Assembly: GCA_003663115.1 (NCBI GenBank)
Contig: QMZJ01000031.1
Span: 1-10,837 of the forward strand
Direction of reading: 5' to 3'
DNA from: Candidatus Altarchaeales archaeon
GTDB lineage: Archaea; Altiarchaeota; Altiarchaeia; IMC4; QMZM01
Length of the DNA stretch: 10,837 nt
The first letter of the stretch is position 1, and each line of letters starts with the position of its first letter. The notes under the pieces are model-generated. The model was not told where the DNA came from. It worked only from the letters and a program-made list of their open reading frames with translations, and searched no databases. Below, in pieces: positions 6,520 through 10,837 of this stretch. The position numbers and the translations under genes were made by a program.

Positions 6520-7794
6520 TTAATCAATCTCTTTTCTAACCGCCTCTGTTGTGGGTTCAATTACGGTTGGTTTATTCGCAAATCTTGGAGAAATTTTCTT
6601 CAATTTTGACAGATGGTAGTTAATCGTTGCATCCGGATCCTTCAGGATGTTGCCGGTGATTATACATGCTACTCTCTCATTTTTATCTATCACCCCAGAT
6701 TCCCTCAATTTCTTTGCCCCGGCTACAGAGGCCGCCGATGCTGGCTCGCAGCCTATTCCAGAGCCATCTATTACTGCCTTTGAATCCATGATCTCCTGAT
6801 CCGTAACCTCCTCAACCAGACCATTGGTTAGTTTTATCGTCCTCAATGCCTTTTTCCAGCTTACGGGGTTGCCTATCTTTATGGCGGTCGCTATCGTCTC
6901 TGGGTTCTCTACCGCCTCTAACCTGGGGAGATTCTCCTTCCACGTCTTGTAGAAGGGATCCGCGCCGGATGCCTGTATTGATGCAATTCTTGGAATTTCA
7001 TCTATCAGTTCCAACTCCCCCAGCTCATGAAATGCCTTACCAAAAGCGGATGTATTGCCCAGATTACCCGCCGGAACGATAACCCAATCTGGTGGCTCCC
7101 AGTCAAATTGTTGAATCAACTCAAAGATTATACTCTTCTGTCCCTCGATCCTCCAGGGGTTGATCGAATTAAGTAGGTACATCTTTAATTCGTGTGAAGA
7201 TTCCTGCACGAGAGACATCGCATCATCGAAGTTTCCTTTAATCTGCAGGACCCTAGCACCATAAGCCATTGCCTGTGAGAGCTTGCCAAAGGCAATCATC
7301 CCCTCTGGAATAAAAACAACAGATTTCATTCCCGCGAGAGAGGCATATGAAGCTAAAGAAGATGCCGTATTTCCCGTAGATGCACAGGCAACAACCTTCA
7401 TCCGGAGCCTCTTTGCCTCGGAGATTCCGGATGTCATTCCCCGGTCCTTAAATGAGCCCGTGGGATTTTCGCCCTCGTGTTTGAGGAAGAGATTCTTTAT
7501 CCCGGTATACTGCTCAACTTTCTCATGACGGTATAGATTTGTGTTACCCTCAGGTCTCGAAACTATATCTTTATCCGGGATGAGGGGGTTAATGAGTTCG
7601 CGAAAACGCCATACTCCGCTCCTGTACGGGAATCTCCTCGAGCCCAGTCTCGAGTTAAATAATTTCCTGGATACCCTCTCTCTGAGAGAATCGAGATCAA
7701 GGATAACATCCAACAGGCCTCCGCACTCACATCTATTGGTAGTTCCTTCCCCTACCGATCTGCCGCATTCAATACACTTAAGTTCAATTTCCAT
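6520..7794 (-). CDS. thrC: Threonine synthase
   Basis: A 424-residue PLP enzyme that converts O-phosphohomoserine to threonine, the last step of threonine synthesis. The PLP lysine is Lys116 in ENPTGSFKDRGM. Further family signatures are the EGNTNLYRHEKV substrate loop (82-93), the ACASTGNTASSLA phosphate-binding region (about 136-148) and the PAGNLGN motif. An N-terminal zinc-ribbon-like set, Cys7, Cys10, Cys22 and Cys24, is common in archaeal ThrC of this subgroup. It lies 2 nt before the amidase gene. A TATA-like stretch centred about 28 bp upstream of its ATG (near 7821-7827) predicts a leaderless mRNA. Cysteate synthase and other fold-type II PLP enzymes are alternatives, but the zinc knuckle plus the ENPTGSFKDR motif favour ThrC. 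Confidence 0.92.
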   Translation of the reverse strand: MEIELKCIECGRSVGEGTTNRCECGGLLDVILDLDSLRERVSRKLFNSRLGSRRFPYRSGVWRFRELINPLIPDKDIVSRPEGNTNLYRHEKVEQYTGIKNLFLKHEGENPTGSFKDRGMTSGISEAKRLRMKVVACASTGNTASSLASYASLAGMKSVVFIPEGMIAFGKLSQAMAYGARVLQIKGNFDDAMSLVQESSHELKMYLLNSINPWRIEGQKSIIFELIQQFDWEPPDWVIVPAGNLGNTSAFGKAFHELGELELIDEIPRIASIQASGADPFYKTWKENLPRLEAVENPETIATAIKIGNPVSWKKALRTIKLTNGLVEEVTDQEIMDSKAVIDGSGIGCEPASAASVAGAKKLRESGVIDKNERVACIITGNILKDPDATINYHLSKLKKISPRFANKPTVIEPTTEAVRKEID

Positions 7795-7830
7795 TTTTGT
7801 TATTATTTATCATCAGAATAATATAATATC
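7795..7830. promoter_or_regulatory. 36-bp divergent promoter region between thrC and the HAD gene
   Basis: Only 36 bp separate the two start codons, and the whole interval is A+T-rich. A TATA-like ATATAAT at about 7821-7827 is at the right distance for thrC (minus), and TTATTATTTAT at about 7800-7810 is at the right distance for the HAD gene (plus). Each promoter therefore sits next to the other gene's start, and both mRNAs should be leaderless. Confidence 0.45.
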
Positions 7831-8526
7831 ATGGAGGATAAAATCAGGGCATTATTCTTTGACATCGACGACACCCTGTATGACAGTACCCTGCAGGCAA
7901 ATCTGGCGAGAGAGAGTGCAATAAAGGCGATGATAGAGGCCGGCTTGGATGTAAATGAGGAAAAAGCCATGAGCTCGTTACGGGAAATTGTGAGGAAATT
8001 CGGTTCTAATTATTCCTATCATTTCGATGAGCTCCTTAAGAAATTTGGTTATGATCCCAATCCAAGGATAGTTGCGGCTGGTGTCGTCGCCTATCACACA
8101 ACTAAAATAGCCTATCTGGTCCCCTTTCCAGATACAATTCCCACCCTCCTCAGGTTAAGAGATTTGGGTTACAGGCTGGGAATCATAACCGATGGAATCT
8201 CTGTAAAGCAGTGGGAAAAACTAATAAGGCTGGGCCTGCAGCATTTTTTCCATTCAGTTACTATCTCCAGTGATGTCGGGAGGGAAAAACCAGATCCAGA
8301 GATCTTTAAAATTGCCATTAAAAACGCCGGGTGTAAACCAAAGGAAGCGATCATGGTTGGGGATAGACCTGATAGAGATATATCGGGAGCCAATAAAGTG
8401 GGGATGGTGACCGTTCAGATCGCGAAGGGAAAGTACAGATGGGTGAAACCGAGAGATGAATCTGAGAAACCAGACTATACCATATCCACTCTGGCAGATA
8501 TCCTGGATATATTAAAAAGAACTTAG
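7831..8526 (+). CDS. HAD-superfamily hydrolase (archaeal subfamily IA phosphatase)
   Basis: A 231-residue HAD hydrolase resembling the archaeal CTE7/TIGR02253 group. All four HAD motifs are present: FFDIDDTL with nucleophile Asp11 and general acid Asp13, Thr120 in LGIITDG, Lys153 in REKPDPEIF, and the Mg-binding acidic motif VGDRPDRD (176-183). An alpha-helical C1 cap lies between about residues 18 and 95. It should be a cytoplasmic phosphatase of small phosphorylated metabolites; relatives have been assigned varied substrates, including glyceraldehyde 3-phosphate, and the true substrate is unknown. The Asp-Asp-Thr form of motif I is less common than Asp-Gly-Thr but functional in this group. 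It is monocistronic, divergent from thrC, and followed by a 77-bp gap with its own downstream promoter. Confidence 0.88.
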   Translation: MEDKIRALFFDIDDTLYDSTLQANLARESAIKAMIEAGLDVNEEKAMSSLREIVRKFGSNYSYHFDELLKKFGYDPNPRIVAAGVVAYHTTKIAYLVPFPDTIPTLLRLRDLGYRLGIITDGISVKQWEKLIRLGLQHFFHSVTISSDVGREKPDPEIFKIAIKNAGCKPKEAIMVGDRPDRDISGANKVGMVTVQIAKGKYRWVKPRDESEKPDYTISTLADILDILKRT

Positions 8527-8603
8527 TGCAAACTCCCATTCCCACCCTCCGGTTTTTATTCCCAGAAACAGATAATTATGTGTAGCTGAACACTTTATTT
8601 AAT
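8527..8603 (+). promoter_or_regulatory. Spacer with promoter for the purE-like gene
   Basis: GATAATTATG (8571-8580), centred about 28 bp before the ATG at 8604, is a plausible TATA box for a leaderless mRNA. Upstream, GGTTTTTATT at 8551-8560 is a T-rich run that could end transcription of the HAD gene. No ribosome-binding site precedes the purE-like start. Confidence 0.4.
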
Positions 8604-8987
8604 ATGGACGTATTAATAATTGCCGGGAGTAGATCCGATCTGAGGGTCGTTGAGAAGGCCGAGAAGGTTTTAAGAGAAAACAAGATCTCACACAGTGTAG
8701 AGTATTGCTCCTTCCACAGGGAGCCGAAAAGGCTCGAAGAACTGGTAAAAAATTCGGATGCCAAGGTCTTTATCTGTATTGCCGGTCTATCCGCTGCATT
8801 GCCCGGAGCTGTTGCTTCATATACAGAGAAACCGGTTATCGGCGTTCCCGTTTCAGCAAAGCTCTCTGGTTTAGACGCATTATTAAGCATTGTGGAGATG
8901 CCCGAGGGCGTTCCGGTTGCCTGCGTCGGGATCGACAACGGGGCGAATGCGGCATATCTCGCGATGAGAATTCTGGCTCATCATTAA
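8604..8987 (+). CDS. purE: PurE-like protein (N5-CAIR mutase family), short and divergent
   Basis: A 127-residue protein of the PurE family, whose standard role is interconversion of N5-CAIR and CAIR in purine synthesis. Matching motifs are AGSRSD (7-12), HRxP with His38, LPGAVAS (66-72), PVIGVPVSAKLSGLDALLSI (approximately 77-96), EMPEGVPVA and the VGIDNGANAAYLA segment typical of archaeal PurE. Three departures stand out. The usual SAHR reads SFHR. The AAHLPG motif reads SAALPG, so the His that is near-invariant in class I PurE is Ala65. The protein ends right after the NAAYLAMRIL helix, about 30 residues short of ordinary PurE. It could still be a working mutase, a diverged paralogue or a decaying copy. 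LarB also has a PurE-like domain without that His, but it is much larger and has a different core. The AEC transporter gene follows after 11 nt. Confidence 0.75.
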   Translation: MDVLIIAGSRSDLRVVEKAEKVLRENKISHSVEYCSFHREPKRLEELVKNSDAKVFICIAGLSAALPGAVASYTEKPVIGVPVSAKLSGLDALLSIVEMPEGVPVACVGIDNGANAAYLAMRILAHH

Positions 8988-8998
8988 CGGTGTCCTCA

Positions 8999-9889
8999 AT
9001 GAGCAATTTACCGGTAATTTTACTGGTCATTCTGGGTTACTTGTTAAAAAGATTGAATATTGTTCGGAGGGAATTTGCTGATTCTATGATCAGACTGGTA
9101 TTCTACGTCTTTCTGCCTGCCACTTTATTCTACTCTCTAATACAATTAGAGCTAAAAACCGGGCTATTGCTCCTGCCATTGGCCGGGATTTTTGTTGCCT
9201 CATCCTGCTATGCAGCTGCTTATCTGATTAGGAATCCCCTCCGGATGGAAAAAAAGACAGAGGGATCCTTCCTTATTACCTCCGGTATGATGAATCAGGG
9301 CCTGTTTATGTATCCATTCTTTCTCACGTATCTGGGCACCAACGGTTTAAGCTATGTTGCCTTTTACGATATTGGACAGGCATTTCTGGGCCTAACCCTG
9401 GGGTATTATATCGCAATCAGATATGGCAATAGACCCGCTAAAGCTGAGAATGTTCTGAGGAACATGTTGGGCTTCCCATCCCTGTGGGCATTCTCGTTCG
9501 CCCTGCTGGTAAATTATCTTGGATTCTATTCATCGATTGGGACAATAATCCCATTGATGGAGGTCCTACATAATTGCACCACACCCCTGATCATGCTCTC
9601 CCTTGGGATATTCCTTGAACCGAGAATTAGAAAACCTGATGCAATGTTGGGCGTAATATTTATCAGATTTGTGTTTGCCATGGGAATTGCAATTCTCTTT
9701 TCTCTCCTCTTTAATCTCAACGAGCTGGAGAGAATAACGGTTTTGGTCGCATCTACGGCGCCTCCCGCCATGTTAACCCTGGTTTATGCCGTCGAGGAGA
9801 AACTCGATGTGGACTTTACCTCCAAATTGCTGTCAATCTGTATCTGTATCGGCTTGATCTATACACCCTTATTGTTTGCACTGCTCTGA
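8999..9889 (+). CDS. AEC (auxin efflux carrier) family transporter
   Basis: A 296-residue integral membrane protein with about ten hydrophobic segments in two five-helix halves, as in the AEC/BART superfamily. The C-terminal half shows the usual pattern: TTPLIMLSLGIFL, then ASTAPPAMLTLVYAVEEKLD and a final hydrophobic helix ending at the C-terminus. The first half has GSFLITSGMMNQGLFMYPF, the family's broken-helix region. Bacterial and archaeal members mostly move small carboxylates such as malate or malonate; the substrate here is unknown. I chose the ATG at 8999, with GGTG 6 nt before it; the in-frame GTG at 8990 would add three residues and consume that site. Upstream in-frame sequence overlaps the purE-like gene and is not coding. 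It is probably co-transcribed with the purE-like gene, without an obvious metabolic link. Confidence 0.85.
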   Translation: MSNLPVILLVILGYLLKRLNIVRREFADSMIRLVFYVFLPATLFYSLIQLELKTGLLLLPLAGIFVASSCYAAAYLIRNPLRMEKKTEGSFLITSGMMNQGLFMYPFFLTYLGTNGLSYVAFYDIGQAFLGLTLGYYIAIRYGNRPAKAENVLRNMLGFPSLWAFSFALLVNYLGFYSSIGTIIPLMEVLHNCTTPLIMLSLGIFLEPRIRKPDAMLGVIFIRFVFAMGIAILFSLLFNLNELERITVLVASTAPPAMLTLVYAVEEKLDVDFTSKLLSICICIGLIYTPLLFALL

Positions 9890-9931
9890 CCCGGGTCGAG
9901 ACATGGTTGATCATACATTAGTATAATTTCA

Positions 9932-9946
9932 TGTATTTATAAAGAA
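9932..9946 (+). promoter_or_regulatory. TATA box of the structured leader / secreted-protein gene
   Basis: TGTATTTATAAAGAA contains TTTATAAA (9936-9943). Expected spacing puts the transcription start near 9966, so the leader before the ATG at 10188 would be about 220 nt. That is very long next to the apparently leaderless genes in the rest of the window. Confidence 0.5.
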
Positions 9947-9983
9947 TAATGTTCAATAATTATGTATATTCATATTCCCATAT

Positions 9984-10187
9984 CTCCTCCTGTGAGTCTA
10001 ACCGCTTACGAGGGGAGAGGCGGGGGTGGTTGACGATGTTTTACCTCCATAAAAAACACAGGCTACATCGAAGTAATTCCTCGGTTATCCATGACTGCAG
10101 GTCTGATTCTAAATTCCTTGCGCCCTCTACGGAGTTTAGGTCTACCACCCCCGCTTCATACAAAAGAATACCCGGGTGGTTGATGAG
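9984..10187 (+). promoter_or_regulatory. Structured RNA leader with riboswitch-like architecture (no known class recognised)
   Basis: Hand folding gives several elements. Hairpin 1 (9984-10017) pairs CTCCTC with GGGGAG-type bases plus an inner GTGAG/CTTAC stem. A closing stem pairs 10017-10030 with 10144-10157, 14 bp with one G-U. Inside it are hairpin 2 (CGATGT 10034-10039 with ACATCG 10065-10070) and hairpin 3 (CTAAATTCC 10109-10117 with GGAGTTTAG 10131-10139, 9 bp with one G-U). The 3' strand of the closing stem, ACCACCC (10144-10150), is also the perfect complement of GGGTGGT (10174-10180), which contains the ribosome-binding site GGTGGT 7 nt before the ATG at 10188. Folding of the domain would free that site; opening it would allow sequestration. 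A ligand is not known. It does not match the TPP, fluoride, cobalamin or SAM consensus patterns that I can recall. An independent ncRNA or a protein-bound leader is also possible. Confidence 0.5.
10024..10183 (+). repeat. 10-nt direct repeat carrying two ribosome-binding sites
   Basis: GGGTGGTTGA occurs at 10024-10033 and again at 10174-10183. Each copy precedes an ATG (10036 and 10188) at a normal ribosome-binding distance. The single ACCACCC between them (10144-10150) can pair with only one copy at a time. Confidence 0.75.
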
Positions 10188-10191
10188 ATGA
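10036..10191 (+). CDS. Possible 51-codon upstream reading frame overlapping the secreted-protein start
   Basis: From the ATG at 10036, a 51-residue frame ends in TGA at 10189-10191, overlapping the next start as ATGA. A GGTGGT ribosome-binding site lies 5 nt before it, identical to that of the main gene. The product (MFYLHKKHRLHRSNSS at its start, ending IPGWLMR) is basic and rich in Ser, Arg and His, with no domain or membrane segment, and looks like translated non-coding RNA. It lies wholly within the structured leader. If translated it may serve regulation or coupling rather than make a useful protein. The frame stays open upstream to 9949, but that start has no ribosome-binding site. Confidence 0.3.
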   Translation: MFYLHKKHRLHRSNSSVIHDCRSDSKFLAPSTEFRSTTPASYKRIPGWLMR

Positions 10192-10837
10192 AGAACAAAA
10201 TTGTTGTTTTATATATGCTATCATTATTGCTAATTCCGATAGCAACAGCGGATGAACTGGGATATGATAATGGAAGCTTCTTTGGCGGACTCCTGATCAA
10301 TGATCATTACAGTGGCAGGGTCAGATTCACATCAACTATAGATGGAGAGCTCAGCCAGGTAAAGCTACACTGGTACAATCAGTCGTATTGTTGCGGTTCT
10401 GACTCTAAATTTTTCATTCTGGTTAATAATTCGAGATATACTGTTACAACAGAGGATTACCCGGTTGATTGTAGTGGTTGGCAATTTATACCTATCTCCA
10501 ACTTCCCCGTGTATGAGGGCGAAGACTTCTATGTAGAGGTTCATTCATCTGAGGGGGATATGTGTCTATCGATGGCAAAAGATGATCCCTCTGTAAACAG
10601 ATCGGAGCAATACGGTTACTTTAACAGCTGGACATTAGTTGATGAAGTTCTAAACGCTCAGAATTGGTCTACTTGCGAGCTCGCAATCAGAGCAATCGTA
10701 ACAGAAACGACTTCCACCACCACAACTACAACATCCACAACAACTACAACCACTATCCCTTCTACGACCTCCACGACGATTCCAGAGGAGACCACTACAA
10801 CAACACAACCAACGACGACAACTACAAGACCTTCATA
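10188..10837 (+). CDS. Secreted Thr-rich surface protein, 3' truncated by the window
   Basis: The ATG at 10188 opens a frame of 216 complete codons that is still open at the right edge. The ribosome-binding site GGTGGT is 7 nt upstream. Residues 1-21 form a Sec signal peptide: Lys2 and Lys4, a hydrophobic core IVVLYMLSLLLIPIA, and a likely cut after Ala21 (ATA before DE). Residues about 22-172 look like a beta-rich extracellular domain with five Cys (68, 69, 95, 126, 163) and five N-X-S sequons (Asn28, 64, 80, 137, 159), so archaeal N-glycosylation is possible. From residue 172 onward the chain is a low-complexity Thr/Ser/Pro tract with runs of five to six Thr broken by IP, EE and QP, typical of an O-glycosylated cell-wall spacer; a membrane anchor probably follows outside the window. 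I do not recognise the domain family. An ATG at 10183 reads only two codons and is not the start. Confidence 0.82.
   Translation, partial: MKNKIVVLYMLSLLLIPIATADELGYDNGSFFGGLLINDHYSGRVRFTSTIDGELSQVKLHWYNQSYCCGSDSKFFILVNNSRYTVTTEDYPVDCSGWQFIPISNFPVYEGEDFYVEVHSSEGDMCLSMAKDDPSVNRSEQYGYFNSWTLVDEVLNAQNWSTCELAIRAIVTETTSTTTTTTSTTTTTTIPSTTSTTIPEETTTTTQPTTTTTRPS

Noticed and set aside
8604..8987. LarB (LarA cofactor biosynthesis) instead of PurE
   Set aside because: LarB is about twice as long, and the LSGLDALLSI-EMPEGVPV core is PurE-like. Only the missing His and the IDNG segment recall LarB.
8705..8998. N-terminal extension of the AEC transporter reading frame
   Set aside because: It overlaps the purE-like gene in another frame, is rich in Arg/Cys/Gly unlike a membrane protein, and the ATG at 8999 has a ribosome-binding site.
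9888..9897. GACCCGGGTC palindrome at the AEC gene stop
   Set aside because: A 10-bp palindrome with no loop cannot form a terminator stem and may be chance; no copy with the same role was seen.
10017..10162. H/ACA guide RNA (an ACA lies at 10160-10162, 3 nt after the stem)
   Set aside because: The stem is 14 uninterrupted base pairs and encloses about 113 nt with two hairpins; archaeal H/ACA units are single hairpins of about 60-75 nt with an internal pocket.

Overview
The window looks archaeal, most likely from a euryarchaeal-type lineage. The evidence is a pyruvoyl-dependent arginine decarboxylase of the methanogen/Thermococcus type, an archaeal (TIGR00300-type) ornithine cyclodeaminase, TATA-like boxes about 26-31 bp upstream of several start codons (leaderless geometry), heavy AGG/AGA arginine and ATA isoleucine codon use, and a secreted protein with a long Thr-rich tail. 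I cannot place it to genus. I found no rRNA, tRNA, CRISPR array or insertion sequence.

Layout. (1) Positions 1-43 hold the first 14 codons of a leftward gene; its promoter region (44-130) carries a perfect 11-bp inverted repeat, one arm of which covers the ribosome-binding site. (2) Positions 200-1944 (minus) are a two-gene unit: pyruvoyl-dependent arginine decarboxylase followed 11 nt later by a nickel-pincer LarA-family racemase/epimerase. (3) Divergent from it, and apparently sharing one TATA box, is the archaeal ornithine cyclodeaminase (2004-3206), so two arginine-related enzymes (arginine to agmatine, ornithine to proline) flank a 59-bp bidirectional promoter. (4) AMP-forming acetyl-CoA synthetase (minus) ends 2 bp from the cyclodeaminase stop and has a clear BRE/TATA promoter. 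(5) A 309-bp spacer leads to a 73-residue zinc-ribbon protein (plus). (6) Threonine synthase and an omega-amidase-like nitrilase form a minus-strand pair separated by 2 nt. (7) A HAD phosphatase (plus) diverges from threonine synthase across only 36 bp. (8) A short, divergent PurE-like protein and an AEC-family transporter form a plus-strand pair. (9) The right edge holds a 5'-complete, 3'-truncated gene for a secreted Thr-rich protein.

The most unusual part is the long leader in front of that last gene (about 9966-10187). It can fold into a hairpin followed by a multibranched domain closed by a 14-bp GC-rich stem. The 3' strand of that stem is also a perfect 7-nt complement of the ribosome-binding site of the secreted-protein gene. 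The two pairings exclude each other, which is the usual logic of a translational riboswitch. The 5' strand of the stem contains the same 10-nt ribosome-binding sequence and precedes a 51-codon reading frame that ends in an ATGA overlap with the main start. I do not recognise this leader as a known riboswitch class.

Most of the window is ordinary metabolism: amino acids (Arg, Orn/Pro, Thr), acetate activation, purine synthesis and 2-hydroxy-acid or sugar-acid isomerisation. The unusual material lies in the leaders and spacers.
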